A stretch of DNA of 64,000 bases, taken from contig JAJEKV010000020.1 of assembly GCA_021234155.1 (NCBI GenBank), forward strand, positions 3,025,275 through 3,089,274, read 5' to 3'. Made by a program: the position numbers and the translations under genes. Numbering within the stretch: position 1 is the stretch's first letter; each line of letters opens with the position of its first letter. This DNA is from Isoetes taiwanensis. Lineage: Eukaryota; Streptophyta; Lycopodiopsida; Isoetales; Isoetaceae. The notes below the pieces were generated by a model. That model was given only the letters and a program-made list of their open reading frames with translations, was not told the DNA's origin and ran no database searches. Of this stretch, positions 43,090 through 53,677 are shown in pieces.

Positions 43090-43160
43090 GCAATGTAAAG
43101 TTGGTGGGGGAAGGACCCACTTCAGCAATGTAAAGTGGTGGGGGCAGGACCCATCTGGGT
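43090..43160 (+). repeat. Two-copy ~35-bp tandem repeat
   Basis: GCAATGTAAAG-TGGTGGGGG-AGGACCCA occurs twice in succession, just left of the triplet repeat. No function evident. Confidence 0.7.
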
Positions 43161-43216
43161 GTGTTGTAAAGTGTCACATGTCCGATAGGACGTTGCCTTG
43201 TGGCGTGACGTTAAAA

Positions 43217-43420
43217 TCTTCTTCTTCTTCTTCTTCTTCTTCTTCTTCTTCTTCTTCTTCTTCTTCTTCTTCTTCTTCTTCTTCTTCTTCTTCTTCTTCT
43301 TCTTCTTCTTCTTCTTCTTCTTCTTCTTCTTCTTCTTCTTCTTCTTCTTCTTCTTCTTCTTCTTCTTCTTCTTCTTCTTCTTCTTCTTCTTCTTCTTCTT
43401 CTTCTTCTTCTTCTTCTTCT
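43217..43420. repeat. Perfect (TTC/GAA)68 microsatellite
   Basis: 204 bases of uninterrupted TCT-phase triplet repeat. On the minus strand it would encode a poly-Glu run within a frame that reads FLLKCWYLLSDGQAKYPWL before it and DFNVTPQGNVLSDM after it. GAA/TTC tracts of this length form triplex DNA and are unstable in other eukaryotes. The exact copy number is likely to vary. Confidence 0.97.
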
Positions 43421-44134
43421 AACCATGGATATTTTGCTTGTCCATCCGAGAGTAAGTACCAACACTTCAACAAGAAATGACGCTCCTTGGCGTAAAAATG
43501 TATTGCATTGTCCCAATCACCAATGGCCACCCACGCATTTTGGTACTCGTCGTCAAAATATAATTTGACTCTCTTGCAATGAGCTTTGTGTGAGTGAAGT
43601 GGCCTTTGTGGATCTCAACGACACCTTCTGCTAGGGCAAGAGCTATCTCTAACATATTGATATACAACTCTCATTTTACTCCTAACTTATGTGTTTGTCA
43701 GTTCTTCTTGGTGCTCTAGCAATTGCATTTGACTATCTCCTAAGACGTGAGAGGTTATTAGGTAAATAGCCAAACAAGTGTGCAAGTGTCTCTCCATCCA
43801 TGAATGGTAGAATCACCATTGGCCCTATAGTATCCCAACTAGAGCTAGCAACTTCATATGCAAGTCCAATGGATGTAGCCAAAGTCGGATGCAGGCTCTT
43901 GAAGCGTATGTATCTTTGAGCCATGTCATACGTCATGGCTCTATCTTCGCCCTTGAAAACCCATCCACTATATAGCTCATCTTCTTGGAAGTGTTGTGTT
44001 CCGTTGATGTTGATTTGATACGTGCGATGAGTTGGTTTCTCTTTAATAAGGCGTATCACATCCACAGCCCCTACGGGTATGGGTTCAACGAAGATTGATG
44101 TGTTCATGTGATTATCCAAAGAAAAGTGGGGCAT
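43421..44134 (-). pseudogene. Unrecognised minus-strand coding pieces
   Basis: A 133-codon frame (43733-44134) opens MPHFSLDNHMNTSIFVEPIP and contains YDMAQRYIRFKSLHPTLATS and WDTIGPMVILPFMDGETL. Another piece reads YFDDEYQNAWVAIGDWDNAI at about 43.53 kb leading into the poly-Glu tract. These look like real protein but no family is recognised. Gaps between pieces may be introns. Confidence 0.4.
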
Positions 44135-44139
44135 GCTAG

Positions 44140-44740
44140 GCCCTGCTCCACTAGAGCTTCTGATACGGAGTCATAGCACGGGGGAGTGGTCCACGGCGCC
44201 AGGGTTATGGGGCATGGCAAAATATGGCAAAGTTATGGAACTATGGCAAGGTTGTGATATCTAGGATGGGGTCGAGAACCATTGGTTGGAGAGATATCAA
44301 GGGGAATCAATGATCAAGCAAAAGGGCGGACTATTTTGCTCAAAAGGGCCATAGATAATATCCATATGATAATTCATATAATCTAATTAAAGGCAAGGAG
44401 ATATTTTGAGAAAAAAGGCAACTGCATGCTAAAAAGGGCTAAAGTCGCAGAGAGATCTATAAATAGAACCTAAACTTCAGTTGGACATATCTCGGCAACC
44501 AGAGATCGGATTGCAGTGACCTTTACCTCGTTAGAACCGGCTCGGAATCTAGTTTCCGAATTAGGGTAGCACATATCCTAGTTCATCTGTATGAGGGAGT
44601 AATGGCTGAAAAGGTGACAGGGGGTCACAAATTACTGCCATAGCGACTTCACAGAACTGCAATTGCTTTTGTGATGTGTGGCTACGTGGAGTAGTTAGAC
44701 TAGCCTGGAGGGCCAATAAGCCAGATATTGTCTTTGCCCA
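44140..44740. other. No gene seen; probable insertion or intron
   Basis: Non-coding in all frames as far as I can tell. Its composition differs from neighbours. The string TCTACGCGGAGTAGCCAGATATTGTTTG is repeated immediately to the right (about 44746 and 44783). Confidence 0.4.
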
Positions 44741-45386
44741 ATGGTCTACGCGGAGTAGCCAGATATTGTTTGCTCATGGTCTACGCGGAGTAGCCAGATA
44801 TTGTTTGGCAAACCATTTGCACTGCCATAACCTTGTGGACCGGTTGGGTGGTTAAACGTGCTCATCAATGTATTTGTCTGTGATATATGATGTCTTGGAT
44901 CTTGATCTTCAAACAAGATGCTGTTGTTCAGTAGTTTAGCTTCCCATAGGTCTTTGAATCGTATCAGCTTCCCCCTGATGCAAAGCATTTTTTATTACCT
45001 CCAATTGCATTGAGATCCACAATGATGTTCTTGTGATCTGCACATCGCTTCTTTGAGGAATTCCATGAAGCTACCCATTCCTTCACACGAGCCTCGGCAT
45101 TGGGACTTTTAAGCTATACTGGATGCTTCAAACATATCTTGAGTTCGTCCATGGGGTTTTCAATTATTGACTTTACATGTGTGTCAAGGAGAGAAGTCAA
45201 CATTTCCTTCTGGCCTAGCCATTTTGGTGCTAACTCAAATTGGCACTTCCTTTTGACATGTCTGACAAAATGGTCGACACATTGACCAGTTTGCATTTCT
45301 CGATTGGGACTTTCGTTGGCACATATCTCATTTATGAGCACGCGTCTAATCTCACTAAGCATTTGTGTCTTGACATTCGGGGCCAT
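44740..45386 (-). pseudogene. Unrecognised minus-strand gene fragment, N-terminal
   Basis: A frame starting MAPNVKTQMLSEIRRVLINE at 45386 runs 90 codons to TAG at 45114-45116 and continues in the same frame as LKSPNAEARVKEWVASWNSS to a donor GGAG/GTAATA at about 45007. A further 80-codon frame lies at 44746-44988. The pieces at 41.9-44.1 kb may be later exons. No recognised domain. Confidence 0.4.
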
Positions 45387-45389
45387 ACC

Positions 45390-45700
45390 TACAAACCAAT
45401 TTAGATTGATTAATCGTGCTTTGTGACTTTTTTCAAACCTTCATAAAGAATCTTTACCTACTTTCTTAATAGTTAATTTCCCTCTTCAATTTATTTTAAA
45501 AACCAATTACTGAAATCTTTTCTTGTACTTAACCACCCCACATTAGTGTTTCTTTGACATCCCTAACATTTTAAAAAAATAACACTCTTAACTAGGAACC
45601 CTAAAATCAATAATGTGATTTTTCCGAAACCCTAACTAACCCAGCCTTTTTATTTTTCCTTTTTGTTTAAAATTTGACGAAACAAACAAGATATAAAGAA
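45390..45700. other. No gene seen
   Basis: AT-rich spacer between the decayed minus-strand gene and the gypsy nest; no frame or RNA gene noted. Confidence 0.5.
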
Positions 45701-45709
45701 GGAGGTGCT

Positions 45710-45870
45710 ATGGACCCGATACACCCGGTCCTCTCCACTCAAGGTGGAGCCAATCATGCCCTTGTCCAAGCCAGTTGGTGAAGGTAATGAATTAAATAGA
45801 GAATGGACCCAGTACACCAAGTCCTCTCCACTCAAGGTGGAGCCGACCATGCCCTTGTCCAATCCCGTAA
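45710..45870 (+). repeat. 93-bp tandem duplication
   Basis: ATGGACCC-ATACACC and TCCTCTCCACTCAAGGTGGAGCC recur 93 bp apart (starts 45710 and 45803), with a few differences. It lies just upstream of gypsy element 1 gag and may belong to its leader. Confidence 0.85.
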
Positions 45871-46137
45871 AGATTCCTATTTATTAATACACTAGTAAAT
45901 GTCACCGCTGCCAGGTCTGATCCTTCTTTCTTTCTTTCTTCTCAATATGTCTGCTCGTGCTTTCACTCCCGAAGAACTCCTTTGCCAAACGGCCGTGTGA
46001 TTGGAGCGCCATTAGCGTCGAGAAGTTGCTTGTGACATGTACGACACTGATTATGATATTGAGGGGGCCGTGTCCGCTCAAGAGCACAGTCGACACCGCC
46101 CACTCCTCGTGTCCATTTTTGCCCAGGGTCTCCCCCT

Positions 46138-47157
46138 GTGTGTAAACATTGCTCTCAACCCCAGTCACCACACCATACACTGGTACAACCCACTCCTCAT
46201 TACTTTCAAACTCCCGAAAGCACCTATATTCATATCCCCTCGGGTCATACTCCCTTGCCTTCGCAACCTTCCTCTCCTCCTGCCGGGATGGGATATCCTC
46301 ATGTCTCTTTCGGCCCTCCCCATGTCCATCAATATCAGTCCTCCTCATCCTTTCAGCAGCACGCACTCCCTGTCTACAATCTCACTGATCTGAAGCTTAT
46401 TGAGGATGGCTCCCATGGTCCTTCGCCACCGGATGCTCTTCTCGCTGGCCCTCCAGGTTTTTCTGTTTATGTGACGCCTTGTTCCCAGCCCACGGCTGTG
46501 CCACACAGCTATATTCCAGCTTATGCTCCACCTGTCTATGCGCAAGGTCCGCCTCCATCGCCTGTTCAAAATCTTAAGCTGACGTATCCCACCTTCGGGA
46601 ATACTAAAGGCAAGCCTCTTGATCAAAGTGCACAAGCTCACATGAAAGAATTTGAGGCGTTGGCTCTCCTCAACGGCCACGCTCAACCTCAATTCAAGTT
46701 CCACATCTTTTCCACCACGCTGCGTGGAGCCCCTCATCAGTGGCTCATGGCCAACAAAAGCCATTAGAAACAAAATTGGCAAGAGATGAAGACCGCGTTT
46801 CTCTCTCATTATGGCACCACGGACGATAATCAACAACTTCTGAAGCAACTCAATGATCTTCAGCAACAGCCCATGGAGTCTGCCCGCGATTTTGCGGATC
46901 ACCTTCACATCTTGATCAGCAAGCTCAAGGAGTACCCCATGCAAAGCCAGATTCTTGTCTGGTTTCTGCAGGGTCTTCCTCCTGCCATTCGTCTCGTGAC
47001 TGAGTACCTGCATCCCAAAACCTTGGAGCAGGCCATTGAACCAGTCAACCACTCAGTCAATGTCTCCTCGCATGGTGTTGCACTCACAGAGCTTCCCTTC
47101 ATGCCTCCTGTCATGGTTCCTCAGAATGCAGTTCAGCCACAACAATCTGCCCCTTAA
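46138..47157 (+). pseudogene. Gypsy element 1 gag
   Basis: Two frames in register, 46138-46767 and 46786-47157, separated by a TAG (46765-46767). The first has a Pro-rich N-terminus then LKLTYPTFGNTKGKPLDQ, AHMKEFEALALLNGHAQ and GAPHQWLMANKSH. The second has NWQEMKTAFLSHYG, RDFADHLHILISKLKEYP and WFLQGLPPAIRLV. These are retrotransposon gag motifs (capsid). Confidence 0.75.
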
Positions 47158-47159
47158 TG

Positions 47160-47637
47160 CAGCCAAATTTGGTGTCACATTTGTAAATACCAAGGTCACC
47201 TTGCCAATGAGTGCAATTCCACCAATGGTCCTCCTTATTGTAAACGATGCAACATGTGCAATCACGCCACTGAAGAGTGTACTCGTTCACATCCCACACC
47301 CTTCAGGCAGAAAATGGTCTTCCAGGTGCAGACCACGCCACAGCAACAACAATCGTATCCACCTCAGCAATATCAACCAGCTCAGCAACGTCAACAATCC
47401 AGGGGTCAAGGCCCCCGTCAACCTTTTGATCCTTCCAAAGCTCAGTGCTATCACTGTCAAGAATGGGGTCATACCACCACGGTATGTCCTCAGCTCCCTC
47501 AAGTCCAAGTTCAACTTCCTGGTACCAATCAAACCGCATCAGTCAGACTTATGGCCTATCAGTTATGGGTCGCCAATGGCAAACAAGGACCATGCCCTGT
47601 TCTGAAAAAGCCACCTCGGCCACCTCAACAACAATGA
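47160..47637 (+). pseudogene. Gypsy element 1 nucleocapsid zinc knuckles
   Basis: CHICKYQGHLANEC follows a TAA at 47155-47157, then CKRCNMCNHATEEC, a Gln-rich linker and CYHCQEWGHTTTVC. These CCHC knuckles bind the element RNA. Element 3 has the degraded equivalent near 63.5-63.75 kb. Confidence 0.75.
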
Positions 47638-48290
47638 CCTCAGCAAGCAGCCTCGTCCTCTACTTCTCTGGATCAACAAGCTCAACAAGAAGTTTATCAG
47701 GCTCTCAATCCTCCGGTGTAGCAGTCCAATTGGGTTGGTTTGGTTTCTTGCTAGACCAAGGCCTCATGTCCCTTGATGATCGTACCTCACGACACGCAAC
47801 CTGTGTTTGCTGTCGACACCATTCCACATGAGGACACAAAAAAGGTCCATTTCGCCCCAGATCTGGATAAACTCATGCCCCATGTCATGCCAAAGGTGAG
47901 GCAAAGTATTCTTCGACAGCTCATGCAAGCTGCCGAAGGTCGCATGCTTGCAAATGTTCATGCCATCACGCGCGCTCAGCAGCGTCAGGACGCACCTTCC
48001 TCGTCCAAAAGCCCACGCCCTCAGCCGTATCCTAGGTTGAGCTTCTCAAGGAGGTTTCGGCTTCCTTGCCTCAGACTCCTGCCCCTTTGGATCCTGTTGA
48101 TCCATTTTCTCATGTTTCTTTGGAACTCCAAGAAGAGCTGGCCAAATTCAAGATTCCCTTGAGTCTTGCAACTATTCTCAAACTCTGTCCTGCTCTCAAA
48201 GAACAGTTGCCCCTACCCATTGTTTTGGTAGGGCGGTAGCTACTTCAACCCCCACGGTGCACGCCACAGTGGACAATCAACAGATCAATC

Positions 48291-49329
48291 ATGTGCAAAT
48301 TGATGAAAGTAAGTGCTGTCAACCTCATTACAGACAAGCTTTGGAAGCAGTTGGGCATCAAGCAACTCTATCGTGCCCCCTATGACATCAAGCTGGCTAA
48401 CGGCCACATCACGCGCCCTCAAGGTGTTACCCCTCTTCTCCACATCAGTATTGGTGATCTCAAGTTCTCGCTGGAATTTGGTGTTTGGAAAGCTGGTGAA
48501 GATCTGGGTGACTATGAAATGCTGATTGGACGCCCCTTCCTCTGCCAGGCTAAGAGCATTCATTATTGGGCAACGGATCAACTGGTCATCACTGATGGCA
48601 CTCTCAATGCCACTATGGATTTGGAAACGGGAAAATTTCTGTTGAACACGCTGAACCCTCGCTTTCTGATAGCGATTCCGAAGATGTTCAAAATACTTAT
48701 CAGGTCCAGGCTCCACCTGCGAGTCTTTCTCTCTCCTCTTACCCTGAGTATGTAGATCCTTGGGTGAGATGACCCTTGATCAGGACCAGGCCGTGGCGGC
48801 TCTGCTTGACCCATACCTGGCTCCTTGCAATCGTATTCAACGAGTTGATCATTTTCCCAACACGAAAGCTCCTTCTGATGTTGTAGATATCCATGCTGTC
48901 ATAAATCAACCCTTGCTTGATGATAATCAGCAGCCTCTTTTCTTTACTCCTGCTCATGTTGTTAAGGACACAGAAGTTGTTCCACGCATTCAAACTCCAG
49001 ATGTGGAAGTAGTGGATCTTGGTGAAAATCAACCGGTTCGCTTGGCTGCAAATCTTCTGCCAACTTACAAAGCTCGCGCTATCACTTTATTCAAAAAGTT
49101 CAAACACGTCTTTGCATGGAGCTATAAAGATCTTCGGGGTATCAAAAAAGAGTTAGGGGAACTGACAATTCCCACCAAACCTGATGCACGCCCAATCTAG
49201 CAACGACAGTACCGGCTCAACCCCAACTATCGTGACCGCATCAAAGCTGAAATTGACAAACTTCTTGCTGCTGGCTTGATTTATGAGGTCAAACATTCAG
49301 AGTGGGTGAACCCAATTGTCATTACTCTC
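48291..49329 (+). pseudogene. Gypsy element 1 protease and start of reverse transcriptase
   Basis: The protease region shows SAVNLITDKLWKQLG, APYDIKLANGHITRPQG and MLIGRPFL. After a frame change near 48,757 the RT leader reads FKHVFAWSYKDLRGI and DARPI, TAG (49198-49200), QRQYRLNPNYR, ending WVNPIV. The rest of RT, RNase H and integrase are missing here, displaced by element 2. Confidence 0.75.
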
Positions 49330-51812
49330 TGTTGCCCCTTTTTGGGCAACATGGACCATCATGATACCTAGAGTTTCAAGATTGGAAGATACTTGTCAGA
49401 GTTTGGAAGACTTGTGGTTTCTTTTGAGGTTTCATCTTAAGTTACTTTCCTATTACTCATATGGTAAGAGTTAGTGTTATTTTGATCCTGCTAGAGTTTG
49501 GAAGAAATTGGCTCAAGTTTGGAAGACCCTTGGGATCTTGGTTGTATAGCCTAATTCTTTCCTTTGAGGAAATTTTCTAGTTACATTCTTATTTCTTGAA
49601 GACCAGGCAAAGGATATAGCAAGCTATACAAGGAGTTATAAGCATGTTGCTCATATTCACTCATATGGAGCTAAATGGAGTTGCACCAATGGTTTGGAAG
49701 TCACACCTATGAAGATGTCACTTTAAAGGTGAATTTTGCTCTTGTTTAGGCCTTGAAGATTGGAAGACCTTTTTAGAAGTTTGGAAGACCCTAGGGCCTT
49801 GAGCAAAGTTATGAGGTATGATTTGAGCTTTGGAGATAAGATCATGTGCTACTGGGGGTTTCCATCCTTTATCCATTTCATCCATTCCATATCCACTTTC
49901 CTTTCATCTTTTTATACCCCATTTCCACCTTGTCATGCCTTCTTTCATTACTTCACTACCTATATTTTTATTGGCCTCACCTCCACTTGTGAATTGCTCT
50001 CAAGAGATCATGAAAAACTTCAAGAGCAAGGAGGCTTGAATTTTACTTTCATCTTATTTCCCTAAATCCTGCCATAGCCTTTTTTTTCCTATCTTTTCAC
50101 CCTCTTCCTATGATTTTTTCACCATTCCCAAGGTTGAAAACTCATTGACCATGGTCAAAATGGGCAAAATTTCAAGTATCTCAATTTGACTTGAAAACAC
50201 TCTAGATTTGGAGCTTGGCAAAAAATAGCTATGTTGGCCTTTCCAAAATTCAAAAAAGACCTTGGAAAATTCCTCAAATATTATTTCTTGGGATGCGTGC
50301 CAAAAAAATAAAAAAAAAATAGCAAAAAAAAACCTATTCTAGCCTATCTACCCTATTTTTCTATTTTCCACCTCAGCCTAAATTCCACCTCAGCCCCCCC
50401 CCATTGGTCCACGTGGCGTGGCGGGCGGGGCCTCGAACACGAGGTGGCACAAACCCTTCAAGGTGGCACGCAAAATTCAACATGCTTGACTTCGGATTAT
50501 TCAATTTATATCCTTATCTTCCGAGAATCATTCAGGCCTGTGGGATATATCGAGCTTTGAAAAAAACCTAAACTTCGAGGCACCTTCAACGGCAAATTAG
50601 TTGCCCAAATCGATTGAATCCAGCCCTTTTGCTCCCCAAATCATCTCCCGAACCTTCTCCGAGACCTCTGGAACCCCCACAGGGCACTTGATTCAAGGGA
50701 ATTTGCTCAAATTAAGCCTAAAATCACTCAACCGAGCTGGTTTTGGGAGGGACAGTTTTATCCAAGAATGGACATCATTTTCTTCACCCCCTGAGATATA
50801 CCTCTCGATCTGGGCGCTTTCTATATCTTTGATATTTTATTGATCTGTTCTACTCCAAATTCAGCTAATCCCCGCTCGAGATTGAAGATTGACCAGTATT
50901 TTGATCGAAGACCGACTGTGTTGTGACCTACCTGACACCAAAACTTCTCCTGCAATTCAAAATTCCTTATTACTTTCTCTTCCAGACAATTTCTAGATTA
51001 TCAGAAGCTTACTATGCTTTGGGAGTTACTCTCAAGCATCATTTTGGATATTTTCTCCTGAGATTTCTGAACTCCTGTGATATTTTATGATCTTAATGCA
51101 TATTCTTTGCCTGGAAAAATAGTGTTGCCATCTTCTCAAGTTATAAATCTGTTAATGCCTGTCTAGACCAATAGAAATCAGATATTTTAAGTTGAATCCC
51201 AGCTAAATAGTTGTGTCCCAGCCTTAAATAGGATTGAGTATTGTTTATATGCAAAGAAAACAAAGAAAAAATAGTTTTTTTTCATATCCTGTCCACAAAT
51301 CGTGATGACAGAATTCAAGACTTTGGTCTGTCTCAGTAAATATCATAGTGTTTGCTTGTCAAGAAAACCCTATGCACGTGATTTAGAGTTCATTCTGAGG
51401 TCATTTGCACAAATTCCAACTCAAAATTCATCACCAAACTCCATTTGCAAATTTTGGCTCTCTGTTTTGGCATTGACCAATTTTTGACTGAACTTTGACA
51501 TTGATTTTCTTGGTCTTCCCCTATCCAAATCGAGACAGACTTTCACCAGTAGTTCCCTCTACTTGTCTATAACTCATACCAAAAACCAAAACTCAAAAAT
51601 CTTAAAGGGTGTGACTGCAAGATTGATTTTTGTTCTGACAGTTTTTTCTCGCTTCGGGATCAGTAGTGATTTTGACAAAACCAAAGATTTGAAATTGAGT
51701 TCTTTTGCTTTATATGATTAAGGATTGATCACCCTAAGTGATCTGGAGGTCCTGACCAGTTTGTTTACACTTCCTTTGAGGTTAGGCTAAAATTCCAGGT
51801 TTTAGGCTAACA
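49330..51812 (+). repeat. Putative 5' LTR of gypsy element 2 (~2.48 kb)
   Basis: Starts TGTTGCCCC exactly where element 1 RT homology stops and ends GGCTAACA three bases before a primer-binding site, so the ends are TG...CA with near-inverted termini. It is non-coding, with repeated TTGGAAGA(C/T) strings in the first 500 bp. The 3' LTR is not in the window. Confidence 0.65.
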
Positions 51813-51815
51813 TTT

Positions 51816-51833
51816 TGGAGGTCCTACCGAGAT
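51816..51833 (+). other. Primer-binding site, probably Gln tRNA
   Basis: TGGAGGTCCTACCGAGAT has the TGG start and sequence expected as complement of the acceptor and T-stem of a plant glutamine tRNA. I rely on memory of tRNA-Gln ends; an alignment would settle it. Confidence 0.6.
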
Positions 51834-51856
51834 CTTTACCTGGAAATTGAACTCAA

Positions 51857-52774
51857 ATGGGGCCAAAGAAGCATGCTGAGCCTGCTGAACCACCTGAGGA
51901 GACAAATCAACCAGAATTAGTAGGAGTAAGCATGAGAGTGGCTACCAGATCTATAACCAATGCCACAAACACTCCCAATGTGCCTATTCCTCCACAAGCT
52001 CCTCTCTATCAGTCTACCAATGTTACAAATATTTCTACCTTGCCCTCGTCTTCACAAGTTCAAAATCTTTTGGAGCCAACTCCTCCACCAGCCCCTTATC
52101 ATTTTGAGCTAACTGTACCTGTTTCTCCTCCTTATTATGATTCTTCCATGAATGCCAACCATTTTTTGAAGAATTTTGAAGAATACTATGAGGAGCATGG
52201 GAGAAAAAAAGGCTCCAGATTTTCTGAGTTCACCAAGTGCATGAAGGGTGATGAGGCCAGGTCTTGGTTGGATTTTGAGCTCTCCATTGGTACTAAGTGG
52301 GATGAATTGGAACAAAAGTTTCTATCAAGGTTTGGTAAGACTACTTCGCCTCAGGATCTTGTTTTTGAACTCAATTCTTTCTCTATTAGACCTGGTGAAA
52401 GTGTGAAGCAGTATGTGGAAAGATTTAACTCTTATTTGCTAGTTTGTAACAGGAACCAAGTCTCTCACCCAACTTTGCATTTGGTTGCTTCTTTTATCAA
52501 AGGTTTGATGCCCAGACCCAGGATTTATAGGAAATTGCTAAAACTTCAGAGATTTGGTGAACTAGATTCTATTCATAAAGCATTTGTAAAGGCTGTGGAT
52601 TTAGTAGAATTGCTAAGCTATTTGCCTGATGAAGAAATCCGAGACCCATTCTATCCTTCTCATCATGATTCTGAGCATGAGCTACACTATACTAATGCTG
52701 TTCCTGTATATGCAGTTCAGAAAGAAAAGAAAAAGCCAAAAGTTGAGGAATTAAACCCTCGGGTTTTGAGATGA
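51857..52774 (+). CDS. Gypsy element 2 gag
   Basis: An intact 305-codon frame from the first ATG after the primer site. Core gag motifs are NHFLKNFEEYYEEHG, DEARSWLDFELSIGTKWDELEQKFLSRFG, RPGESVKQYVERFNSYL and FIKGLMPRPRIYRKLL. It encodes the capsid protein of a virus-like particle. The frame ends at TGA shortly before the nucleocapsid. Confidence 0.88.
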   Translation: MGPKKHAEPAEPPEETNQPELVGVSMRVATRSITNATNTPNVPIPPQAPLYQSTNVTNISTLPSSSQVQNLLEPTPPPAPYHFELTVPVSPPYYDSSMNANHFLKNFEEYYEEHGRKKGSRFSEFTKCMKGDEARSWLDFELSIGTKWDELEQKFLSRFGKTTSPQDLVFELNSFSIRPGESVKQYVERFNSYLLVCNRNQVSHPTLHLVASFIKGLMPRPRIYRKLLKLQRFGELDSIHKAFVKAVDLVELLSYLPDEEIRDPFYPSHHDSEHELHYTNAVPVYAVQKEKKKPKVEELNPRVLR

Positions 52775-52779
52775 AATCG

Positions 52780-53677
52780 AGATAAGTAAAAATATCCTGA
52801 AGCTCTTTTAGAGGTGACTAAACAACTCATGGAGTTGAAAAATGGAAATGGTACTTCTTCTTCTAGCTCGCCTCACCCGATTGTACAAACCGGTGGTAAG
52901 CCTTTTCATAGGGCTGAGAATTGTTATGCTAGGCCTTGTCCTAAATGCAACAGAAAGGCCATTTTGGTAGAGAATGTCCCAATCTGTCTGCTCCTTTTGT
53001 AAAGAGGTAGGTCATGATGACAGTTCTCGCAGTTGTCAAGAATTACTTTGCAAGACAAGAAAAGGATAAACAGTGTCAAATGTTAGTTTTATTGAGACTT
53101 GTGCGGGGGGACAAGAGGAGCAAGATGTTATGGTTGTGCGTACACACGTGCGTGCCTTATTCAGGTAACCCTCACAGTTCTATTCCACCAACTACACCCC
53201 ATAAGGTAACATTTCAACCAGATCCCCGTAGTATAGCCCCTCCTCCCCGTCCAAAGGTATAAACGTATGGATTCTAACTTGATGAATTTGAATTGCTCAT
53301 GAAAAACTCCAAAGTTATCAGAGACTTATTAACTCTGTGAGAATTGCACCATCTTATAGGGAAAAGCTTATCAAGAGCACTCAAAATGTTGAAGAAATCA
53401 AGCGAGACTTGTCACAATATTTCTCAAGCCCTACCCGAAAGCAAACCGAAGATCCGTGTGTGCTTTTACTTGTAATGCCACCATAGGTACTTTCCATCCG
53501 GATAAGGTTTTTTGCTAGATGGAGGTTCCTCTCTAAATGTCATGCCTTACCATGTCATGAAAGCATTGGATCTCAAGGTAGAAGACAATACTTCTATTGT
53601 TCTAAAATCTTTTCCAATGCTAAGGTAGTGCCAAAGGGAATTGTGAGGAATGTGTCCAATATCACGGAGGTATTATT
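52780..53677 (+). pseudogene. Gypsy element 2 nucleocapsid and protease start, frameshifted
   Basis: Pieces in different frames include a knuckle beginning CPKCNRK near 52947, and LLDGGSSLNVMPYHVMKAL near 53514, the retropepsin active-site region with DGG. Stops and indels interrupt all frames between the gag end and 53,678. Confidence 0.6.

Larger units (their letters stand above)
45902..49329 (+). mobile_element. Ty3/gypsy element 1, degraded and truncated
   Basis: Contains gag (46.1-47.15 kb), two zinc-knuckle blocks (47.16-47.5 kb), protease (48.3-48.75 kb) and the start of reverse transcriptase (48.9-49.33 kb). It is cut off at WVNPIV by the start of element 2's LTR. Stops in the pol frames are TAG, TAA and TGA, so it is long inactive. 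Its protein text closely matches element 3 at 59-64 kb, for example APYDIKLANGHITRPQGVT in both. No 5' LTR or primer site was identified. Confidence 0.82.

Noticed and set aside
43211-43516. Poly-Arg, poly-Ser and poly-Phe frames
   Set aside because: Direct translations of the GAA/TTC microsatellite in its other frames.
46345-47052. 235-codon minus-strand frame opposite gypsy element 1 gag
   Set aside because: Antisense shadow of recognisable gag on the plus strand.
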